This document shows positions 1 through 10,567 of a stretch of 64,000 nt of DNA, piece by piece. Below the pieces are notes generated by a model. The model did no database searches and had not been told where the DNA came from. It saw only the letters and a list, made by a program, of their open reading frames with translations. Source of the DNA: Oncomelania hupensis (taxonomy: Eukaryota > Mollusca > Gastropoda > Littorinimorpha > Pomatiopsidae); NCBI GenBank assembly GCA_036898135.1, contig CM072526.1:5634224-5698223 (forward strand), written 5' to 3'. Both the position numbers and the translations under genes were made by a program. Position 1 is the first letter of the stretch. Each line of letters begins with the position of its first letter.

Positions 1-896
1 TTGCATTTTGTTTATTTTTACTTTTTTTTGATGCAACTTTTTTGTGGTTGAGTGATCATGTGACGTCAGAGTCATCGGAAGGTCAGCGCCAATATTACTT
101 TTTGCCTTTTCCGTTCAGTTTTTATATAGCTCCACATGCACTGGCCACTGTTACTTTGCCTGTACGTAGAATAGTGTCAATAGATTCACTAAGGAGCATG
201 CGAGGTGCATTGCCTTGGCCCTTGTAGATCATGCTCAGTGGAGTGGACAAATCTTTGTTACCCAGGATGGACAATTGCTACAGCACATTGCATCTCAGCA
301 AATAACATTAAAAAAGGTTTTAACCCTATAAAGGTAACACGTACAATCACTACACAACTACTAACAGTACATTTATTCAACAGTTATAAATCGCATATAA
401 TTTGGCCTGAGAAGGTTTTAACCCTATAAAGGTAACACGTACAATCATTAGACAACTACTAACAGTACATTTATTCAACAGTTATACATCACATATAATT
501 TGGCCTGAGAAGGAATGTGATTCTGTAAGGCAAAAGTGTCTGCGTAGCCCTTCGGTCGTTGGGGAGGGATGCGTTTGGCACTTCCCTTTTCTCTAGGCCA
601 GCTTAGTGAGGGCGGTCCCTCTCTCCTCTCCCTGGCTGCTGTACCTTCCATTGGTTGTAAACTGATCCAGGCACCATTGACAGCTCAGTGGACTAGGGCG
701 TGCTGTGCGCTTGTTTCAGTCTTTTGGTGTGCTTTGGTGGTTGCCTTGCAAGCGTGGATACCAATCCAAGTACTCACCCTTCCCGACGTTGCTTAACATT
801 AAATATTGCTAGCCTGTGCCCGAAGCTTTATACTACTGCGCCACCCTTGTATTCTGCAGCAAATATATTTAAACCTTGTTTGACTGCCTGCCACAG
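1..896. other. Left edge, intron/upstream part of EXOC3 with no exon recognised
   Basis: No coding exon can be recognised here. EXOC3 must extend leftwards out of the window, because only about its last 195 codons are visible. The stretch is therefore read as an intron of that gene. It holds a 98-bp tandem duplication (314-509) and otherwise ordinary AT-rich sequence. Confidence 0.5.
314..509. repeat. 98-bp tandem duplication
   Basis: Two nearly identical units, 314-411 and 412-509, each starting with aaggttttaaccctataaag and ending in ttggcctgag. They differ by only a few substitutions, so the duplication is recent. There is no coding content. Confidence 0.85.
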
Positions 897-3471
897 TTGC
901 AGCATTCTGCTGGATGAGGTGTTCGTGGATCTGAAGGCCAGCAACTGCCTCAATGAACTGATGACCAGGAACTGGTGAGTACAGTCCTCTTTCATTGTCT
1001 GCAGGGAATTATTCCTGCGCTTTTGCCCCAGACCTCATTGCCCAGCATTGTGTTCCAGACCTGCCTACTGCTACGTTTTCGCCGTAGCACCAACAGAAAA
1101 CTAAGCCTTGCTGCAAAGCTATGGATGACTTACGCTAGCTACGGAAATGTTTAAAAGTTTCCATAATTCTTTTCTCTGCCATTTTGCTTGTATTCGTGTG
1201 ATGCCATTTTGCCGTGGCATTGCGGCAGTTCGTTCTTCCTTCAATTGTCATCACTGCGGAACAGCGCTCTGATGATGATGTCTCTGGAGAAGAAAAAGAA
1301 TGCGCTTGAAAACAATCCAATAGCTCTCATACTTGCGTATTGTTGCTTTATAAACGTTTGATTCTTTTGGTTTGAAGAATTCAAAGAATTAATAACGCAT
1401 ATGCATTTTGGTTCGTTTTATGTACGATTCCATGCTTATGCGTGTTTGATGTCTTACGTTCGGTGAAGGATACTGCAGGCATGCCTACCCTCAATTTGAA
1501 GTTTCCGTATTAGCTTTTTCAAATTTCAGTATCACTATTACGATTTCCGTATTTACTTTTACTACCTATTGTTTTTGCACTCGTCCTTTTAAATATTATG
1601 CGAAGAATCCAGTGATAGATTGATTTGCTGCCACAATGTTCATTTTCTTCTCCAAAGCCTCGTAATTCTTCATATGCTTGGGGCCTTCCGCGTGCCGCTT
1701 GATGTCGTTCATATCACCGGCGGAGATGCCAAACTGGTTGGCACAAATCGCACTTTTGAGTCAGTGCTGCCGCGAATAACGAAAGGACACTTTTGCGAAT
1801 ATGAGGCAAGAAATGTCTGCCCTTGCGTGGTTTTTTTGAAGATTCAGATTCACAATCACTTTGCTTTGCCATTCGTTTGAACGCCATGTTTTAAACTCTG
1901 TCTCACGAGCCCCGATCTTTACTGCGGTTGTGCAAAAATGGGTTCGGCAAACTTCGGTGCCTCTACCGGAAACTTCGATGCCACAGGTCTCCACTGCGAC
2001 TGCGCATTGCGGCATTAAACCTTCGGAAAAAGGTCATGCGGTGCATTACCACAGGCCAACGATCTCGATTTTTTTTCTTTATCATTTTTTTTAATTTCCG
2101 TACCGTAAAACAAATATCTGTATTTTCCGTAGCGCTTGCAGAGTTGTTCAAATTTCCGGAAAAAATACGGAAATTCCGTACGGGTAGGCATGTCTGATAC
2201 TGACATTCTTGCTGTGCTACTGAAAACTGAAGATGCTGCTACTGAATAGCAAAAAGTTGGAGGTGGACAGGTCTGGTTCTCAGTTCTTGGGGCGACAAGA
2301 CGATACACCCAAAAAATGTAGAGTGGGCACCTCTGGCAGCTAGAATTTTTTTTTTTTAAATTTACCTTATTGTCCCTTTTTCATGGGGAAATTCTGGGCC
2401 GCCTCCCCTGGAGAAAGCATAGTCGCAGCCTGTGGAGCGCCCAAACTCAACCTACCTAACATTTGTTGTGATTTTGAAATTTTGCTGGGGGAGCAAACCG
2501 GAGTACCGGGAGAAAACCCCCGAGACGTTGCCTGAGTCGAAAGTAAATAATATTCGGAGAAACATAACGCCCCGATGCTGGATCGAACCCACACCTGTCA
2601 GGTGCCATTGGTTTCTGCCCTGTGTACAAGGCAAGTTAGTCACGCCTTAGCCCACTTGGCCACAACGCTCGCTAGGTCCTGTATTTGCCAGCGTCTTGGC
2701 TTGGAAAACCCCTGTTATAAGAATGGTTAAAAAAAAATAATTTAAACGATGCTGCTGTCTTGACACATTGGGACCTTGGGAGTCGGAGTGAGATCCTGTT
2801 TTCAGGCATTGCCTTGATCATTTCTTTCACCTGGTAAAAGCACTATGTAAAAACCATTCACGCCATTCATTTGTTGCTTTGACAGTAACTTGGGCTTGAC
2901 AGTTTGGTTTTCAGCTTTTTTGAAAAGGTTATAAAAAAAAAAAAATTAAATATTTTTTCCATGTGCTTATTGACATTGAGGTTTTAAGGTTTAACAAGGT
3001 ACAAACACAAACATTGGAACTGCAAGCTTATGAGATAGCGCATACCAAAATAGGATTTATTTAATGTTTCAACTAAAGGACTACTTTCCTGTTTTTCATT
3101 GTTGATAGAGTTTTCATGTGCCTATGCTTTTTTAGTTGAATGTCGTTAGAGATTTTTATGTGCCTATGCTTTTTCAGTTGAATAATGTCGTTATGCCTGT
3201 GTTTGTCCAGGATGGCCAACTCTAACTGTGTGGACACCATCTGTGCGACCTGGGCTGACTATGCGCAGGACTTTGTGCACATCAAGCCAGACATGTTTGA
3301 CAGCCTCATTGAGGAAGGGCAGCGACGAATCTTGCGTGAATACCTCAGAGCCGTTTTGTCTAGGTCAGGGTTTGGTGGTTATTGTTGTCGTCATCATCGT
3401 CTTTGTCGTCATCATCATCATCTTTGTCGTCATCATCATCATCTTTGTCGTCATCATCATCATCTTTGTCG

Positions 3472-3503
<32 letters not shown>

Positions 3504-6500
3504 TTTGTCGTCATCATCATCATCTTTGTCGTCATCATCATCATCTTTGTCGTCATCATCATCATCTTTGTCGTCATCATCATCATGGTCGTTGTAGTGT
3601 GTCCATCAAGCATACTATATTTGATAAACTCCACGAGGAAGGCCAGAGTTCAGTCATGCGGGAATAACTCACAGAGGTGCCAACCAGTACGGATTGACCG
3701 TATTTAATTCCGGCGAAGTGAATTAAATACGGAAATACGGTAGCTTTTATAAAAATATGGAGGAGAAGTTGCCGATCGTTTATCTTTGCCAGCGGTGCTT
3801 CTGTACCGGTTTCTGGTCTCATAATAGTACTCCTGCACTCACCGAACGTCGCTGTGTTTAACAAGCTGATTTTCATGGTGATTTTAGAGTAAAACAAGTG
3901 TGGTGTTCAACAAGCTGATTTTCATGGTGATTTTAGAGTAAAACAAGTGTGGTGTTCAACAAGCTGATTTTCATCGTGATTTTAGAGGACTGAAAATAGC
4001 CTGCTGTTTCAGAGGAAAGCCTGTCGTTACTTTATAGTGTCATAGGCTGGGTTTTGCGAGAAAATAAATACTGACATGTGTTAAAAAATACTGACAAAGG
4101 GGTCCGGAAATACTGACAAGAAGATTAGGGGGTTGGCACCTCTGAACTCACAGCTTTCTTGTCTTGGTGCGTTTTGTTTTTGCCACCCTCATCATCATCA
4201 TCATCGTCATCATCCTCATCTATTATCATCCTCATCTTGGTTGTGGTCATCCACATCATTGTCAAGGTTGAAGGTTGGAGGTTGAAGGTTGCTATTACTG
4301 GGAGTACTGTCTGCGTGTGGTTGATACGGCTGAGGCTGTGCGTATTTTCAGAAAGCTGTCTTTCAAGAACTACGATGAGAGGCTAGCGTCTGCGGAGAAG
4401 ATCTGCCGAGAGGCCCAGCAGATGAAGCAGCTGTTTGTGGACATGGCTCCCAGACAGGTATTTGTGTGCAACAGATGGAGTTAATAGTTTTCTTTCTTTT
4501 ATTTTATGAATAAGTGTGAAAGGAGAACAAGTGATGTTTAAATGTCAGCCCACCTTTCCTAAGGTTTTGGGCTGAGCGACCGTAGTGTAAATTGAACACC
4601 AACAAACATCATATTGTGTTGATGGTGAAGTCACCCAAAAGTCAGCTACAGTAGCGCCTTTGTACCATTGTGGCAATCAGCCTATCGTTTTTCTTTTCCT
4701 TTCAATGTTTTTTAATTTGTAACTTGTTTCTTCCGGGAGTATATGCAACAGTAATTAGTTCAGTTTAAAAAAATATATATTGATAATAAAAGACAGAATG
4801 TTTGGGTGGTGGTGTTGTATTTGGGTGGTGGTGTTGTATTTGGGTGGGTGGTGGTGTTGTATTTGGGTGGTGGTGTTGTATTTGGGTGGGTGGTGGTGTT
4901 GTATTTGGGTGGTGGTGTTGTATTTGGGTGGTGGTGTTGTATTTGGGTGGGTGGTGGTGTTGTATTTGGGTGGTGGTGTTGTATTTGGGTGTTGGTGTTG
5001 TATTTGGATGGTGGTGTTGTATTTGGGTGGGTGGTGGTGTTGTATTTGGGTGGTGGTAGAATTGTCTGTTACAACAACTTGGGTATCCATTCCAGAACAG
5101 TTATTGTTTAAATATAGAAGAGTTTGGGAAATTATGCAGACCCAAGATATAGGTGCACGTCAGGCTGCAATGAGATGATAAATAAAGGTTGAAACTAAAG
5201 GGAGTGTGCAGCAACAGCTTTAACGCTCCTTGACTGTGTCAGTGGCCCCCTTAGCTAGCAAAGCCCGGAACTTTATCAGGGACCAGACTGACTTTTTAAG
5301 CTGCTTTGCAGCCCAAGTCAGAGCTTTTAATAATATCAATTAATCAAACTTTTTTTTCTTAATGATGAGAAAGTACTTCTAGTGTAAAAGTTTAAAAATA
5401 TAACTTGTACTTCCGACTCACTTTAAGCTGCATGCATGACTATGGGAGAGCTTTTGACCTCCATACCGTGAATGAACACACTTTTTCTATGCTTGTACTA
5501 CCTAGTCAAAATGTTTTAGCTTTTTTTTATATATTTTTACCTCATTTTCGTTTCGAAAATACTTTTAAATTGGTTGAATTGAATGTTTGAGTGATGATTG
5601 TGTGTGTGCTGTGTATGTAGGAGTGTCTGTAACATGTGAGCACGTATGTTGGTTACAGATCGCCTCGCTTTGAGTCTGATGTAGCATTAATATTATTATA
5701 AGGGGGGTATGTGATGACGAATGTTGCAGGATGGTTCACAGTTTGACGTGCTGCCTGCACTGTGTGAAGTCCTCCGCCTCAAAGACTCCTCCATGCTAGT
5801 GCTGGAAGTTACCGTAGGTGTTTGGATTTGTTGTGGCTTTAGGATAGGATAGGATTAGTACAGGATAGGATTAGTACAGGATAAGATTAGTACCATTTGA
5901 TGTATGTTTCGTCCAAGTAGTAGGTGTCCTTGGTTTCGTCATTATCTTTTTTTCTAAATAGGGAAATTTTCAATTGTTTTATAGTTTGTGGAACTAATAA
6001 TTCAAGTGTTTAAACAATGTATGTGTTCAACAATAGTACTGATTTTTGACTTCACATTTGTGCAAAAATGCTGTGTTACATCAGAAGTTGCTGCAAATCA
6101 GTTTGAGCTATGTTGTTCAGAAATTATAAATTAAAAAAAAATTATGACTTCTGTCTATCCTTCTGGCTGTGCAAAACTTTAACGCTGCTATAATTACTGT
6201 TATCTAAGACATGAGAATGTGTATTCACCTTGTAAAACAGGGTTTACAAGCCATTAACAGGACTTTGGTGCGGCATGGTGACGATAGCACAACAATCCAT
6301 TCTCTGCCCATGTCTTTCTATGACACTACCATTATATACACAGCACAGTAAGGAACAAGCAATGAGATCAACCCTTATGAATTAGTAGTAGTAAAAGCAG
6401 GGTAGGGGCAAAACAGGTCATGAAGTCTTTCCAAATGCCCCTTCCTCAACTTGGCGATAACTCAGTATGTCTGTTGAGCATGTCATATTCCTATGCATTT

Positions 6501-7549
6501 TATTTATCATAGCAATAAAACATATTTTTTAAACAGTGGTTTTTAAAGGTATTTATACTTGGCGCATTGTTAAGTGAAACATGTAGCTTAATCCAGTTAC
6601 AAAATGAAAACTTCCTTATATTAGTATGTATTGGAGTGCTGAATAAATATGTTTCCTTTGAACATGCATGTAATATTTCAATGAGGCGATGCCGAGAAAT
6701 CAGACCACTTTAAATTATCCATCCATTGTAAATTTAGTATGTTTGCATCAAACCCCCCTCTAATCGTCTAATTCTAGTACTATACAATGAGTGCAGTCCT
6801 AAGTACTGTAATCTTTGGTGATAGGACCTATCCCTACAGGCCTTCACAAGTTTTGTAGCTCTCCTCTACACTCTCATTCACAACAGACAATGAAATGAGT
6901 ACTGGACATGTTATCTCTACAGCACACTGCAATCAATCGTCACCAATAACAAATGGATATGATGGAGTATGCCTGAGCATATCGAGAGTATAATTTGTTG
7001 AGGCGTTTTGCAGGGTTTCACGCAGAAACATCCAGATATCCGGAACGAGCAGCTGATCAACATCATCCTGTGTCGCGGTGACATGAGTCGCTCCGATGCC
7101 AAGCAGGTAGGGCCAAGACTTCTTGTCTTTGAATACAGTTTTATTATTTTCATAATTACATGAGTCGCTCCGATGCCAAGCAGGTAGAGCCAAGACTTCT
7201 TGTCTTTGAATACAGTTTTATTATTTTCATAATTGTAATTTATATATTTATTTTTTAAGTTACTTCAAAGTTCTATGTATTTTTTTATTTATGTTGCGTT
7301 CTTTGTTGTTGTTACTGTTTTGTATTTTATTTCTTTTTTTTTATTTTCTAAATTGGGCCTAATTCAACCCTGAATTTGTAGCCCCCAAAAAGAATTTTCT
7401 TTTTTTTACTTATTTTTGTTTTTAATTATTTATTTTTTTTATCAGTGGATGTGATTGTTATTTTTCAGCTGGCACTGGACGTACTGGGTGACGAAGAGCT
7501 AAGGCCCAAACCCAAAGGGCTGTTTGCCGATCTGGCAGTGCAAGGGTAG
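897..7549 (+). CDS. EXOC3: Exocyst complex component 3 (Sec6), C-terminal exons only
   Basis: Sec6 is a subunit of the exocyst, the complex that tethers secretory vesicles to the plasma membrane. Six coding exons are visible: 897 (or 903)-974, 3211-3363, 4352-4457, 5730-5813, 7014-7106 and 7469-7549, with stop TAG at 7547. All junctions are GT-AG and the phases join correctly. The exon-1 acceptor is ambiguous between CACAG at 896 and GCAG at 902. The joined reading gives LLDEVFVDL, LNELMTRNW, REYLRAVLSRKLSF, DERL and KHPDIRNEQL, which match the Sec6 C-terminal helical-bundle region as I know it from the family. About 195 residues are seen. The N-terminal coiled coil and most of the protein lie outside the window. 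Introns carry two 6-bp-TSD transposons, a partially duplicated exon, and a duplicated splice donor after 7106. Confidence 0.9.
1476..2196. mobile_element. 721-bp DNA transposon, 6-bp TSD, CAG/CTG termini (element 1)
   Basis: Termini are CAGGCATGCCTACC and GGTAGGCATGTCTG, an inverted repeat with one mismatch. It is flanked on both sides by atactg (1470-1475 and 2197-2202). Subterminal DNA repeats short ccgtatt/aatacgg motifs. On the minus strand, near 1640-1750, the sequence reads DIKRHAEGPKHMKNYEAL, which looks like the histidine part of a BED-type zinc finger of a transposase. The element is therefore a deletion derivative that keeps an N-terminal coding piece. It sits in an EXOC3 intron. 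Confidence 0.9.
2350..2675 (-). mobile_element. tRNA-derived SINE, family A, minus-strand copy
   Basis: Read on the minus strand, it starts with a tRNA-like head carrying an A-box (tggccaagtgg) and a B-box (ggttcgatcc). A body with cgtctcgggggttttctccc follows, then a tail with gggacaataaggta. It shares the whole structure with the copy at 17770-18128. It lies in an EXOC3 intron. Confidence 0.8.
3397..3595. repeat. (CAT)n-type minisatellite with ctttgtcgt interruptions
   Basis: About 200 bp of catcatcatcat blocks separated by ctttgtcgt, with a period near 21 bp and one longer cat run near 3475-3500. A similar but shorter cat/cct tract lies at 4189-4240. Together the two tracts flank the degenerate exon copy described at 3598-4166. 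The long open frames across it are a consequence of the simple repeat. Confidence 0.9.
3672..4144. mobile_element. 473-bp DNA transposon, 6-bp TSD, CAG/CTG termini (element 2)
   Basis: Perfect 14-bp inverted termini CAGAGGTGCCAACC / GGTTGGCACCTCTG, flanked by aactca at 3666-3671 and 4145-4150. Subterminal cgtattt/aaatacgg motifs resemble those of element 1. Inside is a 2.5-copy, 49-bp tandem repeat (3864-3987). No coding sequence is seen, so it is non-autonomous. Confidence 0.92.
3864..3987. repeat. 49-bp tandem repeat inside element 2
   Basis: About 2.5 units of aacaagctgattttcat continued by ggtgattttagag and gtgtggtgttc. The first two units are identical over almost the whole length. Confidence 0.85.
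4799..5060. repeat. GT-rich minisatellite (18/22-bp units)
   Basis: Thirteen or so units of tttgggtggtggtgttgta, with two length classes that differ by an extra gggt. It is intronic in EXOC3. Open frames in all three phases are repeat artefacts. Confidence 0.9.
7080..7234. repeat. ~78-bp tandem duplication spanning the EXOC3 exon-intron junction
   Basis: The segment starting acatgagtcgctccgatgcc recurs at about 7158. It carries the last 27 nt of the coding exon, the donor (aagcag|gtaggg; second copy aagcag|gtagag) and about 50 nt of intron. The second copy offers a second intact splice donor with the same reading phase. Only the first copy is contiguous with the upstream exon. Confidence 0.85.
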
Positions 7550-7576
7550 TGCAGCGTTGGTGTTCAGTCTGCGTTG

Positions 7577-7650
7577 CCTTGTGTCTAAACGTTATCTTGT
7601 GTCTACACGTTGTCTTGTGCCTACACGTTGTCTTGTGCCTATACGTTGTA
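7577..7650. repeat. 18-bp minisatellite in the EXOC3 3'UTR
   Basis: Four to five units of cttgtgtctacacgttgt with small variation, about 30 bp after the EXOC3 stop codon. Confidence 0.8.
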
Positions 7651-7807
7651 GAAAAAACTCAAAGAGAACAAAATGTGTCCATTTCTCTATAGGAGAGCCG
7701 TGTGTGTACCGATAGATCCATACGGCGTATGTCAGTGCTGAGCTAATATGTACGGTATATGGCATTGTCCTACTAGTTAGTATTGGGAAGATGGCATCTC
7801 CCACAAC

Positions 7808-7960
7808 GTACCGCCTTGGCTCAGCGGCAGAATGTTTGCCTGGCAAAGTGATGATTTAGATTCGAATCCCGCGGTGGATAAGAAAAAATAAGTGGCAATT
7901 TTTCCATCTTAGCAATCTTGTGGTTTGGCGTTCAGTTAGGTCTCTACCCATCTTATTATT
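7808..7960 (+). mobile_element. tRNA-derived SINE, family B, 3'-truncated copy
   Basis: A tRNA-like head with ttggctcagcgg (A-box) and attcgaatccc (B-box) is followed by aagtggcaatttttccatc and ggtctctaccc. The same order is found in the longer copy at 34246-34490. No acceptor-stem pairing good enough for a functional tRNA is present. Confidence 0.7.
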
Positions 7961-8104
7961 ATTATTGTTATTAATATTTACCTGCCTAACCTAGACTTGG
8001 TTCTAGGCACTTACATCAATCCAGAACACGTTTTAAAACAAAAGATGGTAAACTCCTGGATTATTAACAGTTTATTTATCTATTTATTTCATTGTTGTTA
8101 TATC

Positions 8105-8178
8105 TCGCTTTTCCAGCTCTACAGCTGCTCAGGGCGCTGGCCGATACAGGATCTAACTCAAGCTGCCTCAGGCTCCCG
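8105..8178 (+). repeat. Dispersed 'gctcaaggcgctggcc' repeat, copy 1
   Basis: Core cagctgctcagggcgctggcc followed by gatacaggatctaactcaag. It is one of at least six related copies in the window (also 8333-8395, 13377-13440, 46722-46810, 47413-47490 and 52108-52204). The class is unknown, with no coding content. Confidence 0.75.
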
Positions 8179-8185
8179 CTTACCT

Positions 8186-8332
8186 TACATCCTATTCTAT
8201 CCTATCCTATCCTATCCCATCCTATCCTATCCTACCCTACCCCATCCCGTTGGGGCATCACAGATGATCGTTTAACCAGCATACTCTTTCTCTGTCCTCA
8301 TCAACCCTCATGGCTTCACTCAGTGTCAACAG
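8186..8332 (-). mobile_element. 3' end of an RTE-like LINE (5'-truncated)
   Basis: On the minus strand it reads a short LINE 3' end (ctgagtgaagcc, cgatcatctgtgatgcccc) finishing in a (ggata)n tail. The plus strand shows repeated cctat units. The same 3' end occurs at 9334-9480, 33345-34030 and 63445-64000. It lies between two copies of the gctcaaggcgctgg repeat. Confidence 0.75.
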
Positions 8333-8395
8333 CTGCTCAAGACGCTGGCCTACACAGGATCTAACTCAGGCCACCTCAGGCGCCAGCTTACCTTA
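8333..8395 (+). repeat. Dispersed 'gctcaaggcgctggcc' repeat, copy 2
   Basis: cagctgctcaagacgctggcc, then acacaggatctaactcagg and aggcgccagcttacctta. It matches the copy at 8105-8178 on the other side of the LINE tail. Confidence 0.75.
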
Positions 8396-8459
8396 TATAT
8401 AAAAATGAATCTCTCCCCAACACACACACTCACTCACATGCGCACACACACTCTCTTTT

Positions 8460-8525
8460 TTGGGGATGGCTATCCTTATCTGATGTTTGGCCGTTAGGTG
8501 GCTGCAGACATTAAACTTCATTGTT
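8460..8525 (+). mobile_element. SINE family B tail fragment
   Basis: ggggatggctatccttatct, a gtttggccg segment and cattaaacttcattgttc match the 3' part of the SINE at 34246-34490 and the fragment at 59515-59605. The head is missing. Confidence 0.5.
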
Positions 8526-8617
8526 CGTTGATTGCCTAGATCAATGACAGCTTATGTCAAGCACTCTTTCATCGCTCCATGGAGGCTGTAGGATAGCCTT
8601 CTCTCACAATGTCATTA

Positions 8618-9245
8618 GTACCGGATGGTGATATACTCCCTGCTCCGTTAAGTACCGGATGTTGATGCACTCCCTGCTCCGTTCAGTACCGGATGTTGAT
8701 GCACTCCCTGCTCCGTTCAGTACCGGATGTTGATGCACTCCCTGCTCCGTTAAGTACCGGATGTTGATGCACTCCCTGCTCCTTTAAGTACCGGATGTTG
8801 ATGCACTCCCTGCTCCGTTAAGTACCGGATGTTGATGCACTCCCTGCTCCGTTAAGTACCGGATGGTGATGCACTCCCTGCTCCTTTAAGTACCGGATGT
8901 TGATGCACTCCCTGCTCCGTTCAGTACCGGATGGTGATGCACTCCCTGCTCTGTTCAGTACCGGATGTTGATGCACTCCCTGCTCCTTTAAGTACCGGAT
9001 GGTGATGCACTCCCTGCTCCTTTAAGTACCGGATGGTGATGCACTCCCTGCTCTGTTCAGTACCGGATGTTGATGCACTCCCTGCTCCTTTAAGTACCGG
9101 ATGGTGATGCACTCCCTGCTCTGTTCAGTACCGGATGGTGATGCACTCCCTGCTCCGTTCAGTACCGGATGTTGATGCACTCCCTGCTCCTTTAAGTACC
9201 GGATGGTGATGCACTCCCTGCTCCATTAAGTACCAGATGGTGATG
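8618..9245. repeat. 34-bp minisatellite, about 18 units
   Basis: Unit taccggatgttgatgcactc continued by cctgctccgttaag. Units differ at a few fixed sites: gttgatg versus ggtgatg, and ccgttaag, ccgttcag, cctttaag or ctgttcag. There are no unique spacers, so it is not a CRISPR-like array. The open frame on the minus strand follows from the repeat. Confidence 0.95.
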
Positions 9246-9333
9246 TATTCACTGCTTATTTGCCTTATTTAGGATTTGATTCGCTGTTATGTTGTGCTTG
9301 TAGTTGAAGTACCTTTTTCTTCAGGGTAATTTC

Positions 9334-9480
9334 CTATCCTATCCCGTAACTCGGAGTTCATAGGGGCACCACAGATGATCGTTTAACCAGCGTACTTCAT
9401 CTTTCCCTGTCCTCAGCAACCCTGAGTGTTTCGCTCAGTGTCAAACCAGTCCATTCTCAATGTTGTCCTCCAGGGTAATT
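9334..9480 (-). mobile_element. 3' end of an RTE-like LINE (second truncated copy)
   Basis: On the plus strand it begins with tcctatcctatcccgtaact, then cacagatgatcgtttaacc and cgctcagtgtcaaaccagtc. It is closely similar to 63445-63590. On the minus strand this is the last part of the reverse-transcriptase ORF plus the (ggata)n tail. Confidence 0.75.
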
Positions 9481-9991
9481 TATTTATGTAGTATTTGATG
9501 ACATTATAAGAATTGTTATAAAACGTGGCATGAGAACTGTCACACATTCCCTTTTGGACTTGTGTGTCCCTTTGACACTTCAGTAATGCTTATTTTTGTA
9601 TTTATTATTTTATTTATTTTTATTTTTGTTTGTTTTGTGTGGTGTTGAGAAATGTGATGCATTTATGTGATTTGATATTTCGATAGTGAACCTGATTAGT
9701 ATGAATGAGTTAAGTCAGTATTTCTGTTGGGCGATATAGTGTCCTGAGGAAGGTAATATTTTGAGCGAAAGATGGTACAAAAATAAAGTACGTACTTTTA
9801 CTGCTGTGGTCACTGGTGCATCCTATTCATTATTTCACAAATCTTAGTATTATTACCACCATTAATACCCCTTGGGGTCATGAGCAATCTTGCCACTGTA
9901 AATTGTTCTAACCTATAAAGGGAAAAGTGAAAGCCCCAGTTGAAAACCTGTCTTGCCTTTATAGGCATGACTGATTCACTGCGGCAACAGT

Positions 9992-10567
9992 ACCCCCGTT
10001 GGAGTGCCGGGGGTTTCAGTATAAATAGTATCCCCACTTTCTGGAAATTTAGTGCTTTAAATTCCCACTGTTGCTGTCTTCCTCATTTGCTCTTTCCCAT
10101 TCCTGATCTGTCCTATCACTCTGCTATACTATCTTCTTCTTCGCTAGATCAATGACCTACCTTTTTTCTTGAAAACTCTTCCTGGACAAGACTCCTTGTT
10201 TGTGTATGAGGTCTGTTGGATCAGCTTGGGAGTGTTGGACGCTTTCTGCCGGGTGGTCACTAGGGCTTCCTATGATTGTATTATTTAGCACTATAGGCAT
10301 TTTATATGTATGTGTTTTGTTGACGATTTATAATGATGTTTGTATTCTATTTTGTTTTTGTAACCGGGGGTTCGAGTAGTTGGGGTAAAGCCTCAGCCGT
10401 CCCCTGCGTGGGATGTCTTTATTGTAAAGTGACTGGCCGGTGGAGTGCATTCAATTTTCCCACTAGGGTTGTTTCGGCAGATCTTTTATGCGGATTGGGG
10501 GTTGTCCGGTCCTGATTTGGCTCGGCAGAGTCCGCTGGACCTAAAGCAACAATCAATCAATCAATCA
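9992..10567 (+). mobile_element. 577-bp LINE-mobilised short element (family S577), copy 1
   Basis: Starts acccccgttggagtgccggg, contains ttcagtataaatagtatccc, and ends ccgctggacctaaagcaa followed by (caat)n. It is nearly identical to 61462-62038. No long reading frame is conserved among copies. The variable short-repeat tails and the target duplications of other copies indicate retrotransposition, so it is a SINE or the non-coding end of a LINE. Confidence 0.8.

Larger units (their letters stand above)
3598..4166 (+). pseudogene. Degenerate duplicate of the EXOC3 exon at 3211-3363, split by a transposon
   Basis: Positions 3605-3671 continued at 4151-4166 read SIKHTIFDKLHEEGQ, then SSVMRE, a stop, and LTAFLSW. 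This lines up with the end of the real exon (HIKPDMFDSLIEEGQ, RRILREYLRAVLSR). The tyrosine codon TAC of REYL has become TAA, so the copy cannot contribute an open frame. A 473-bp transposon is inserted inside it. Both real exon and copy are followed by cat-repeat tracts, suggesting duplication by unequal exchange at the repeats. The most likely reading is a dead duplicate exon lying in the intron. Confidence 0.65.

Noticed and set aside
3185..3667. Long His/Leu, Val/Ile, Ser and Met frames across the cat tract, including DDDDK-like runs on the minus strand
   Set aside because: A trinucleotide repeat opens every frame. Only the first part is the genuine EXOC3 exon.
4780..5178. Gly/Val/Trp/Cys frames across the GT-rich minisatellite
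   Set aside because: Repeat artefact in an intron; three phases are open at once.
8618..9245. CRISPR-like array
   Set aside because: Units are directly adjacent, with no unique spacers, and the genome is eukaryotic.
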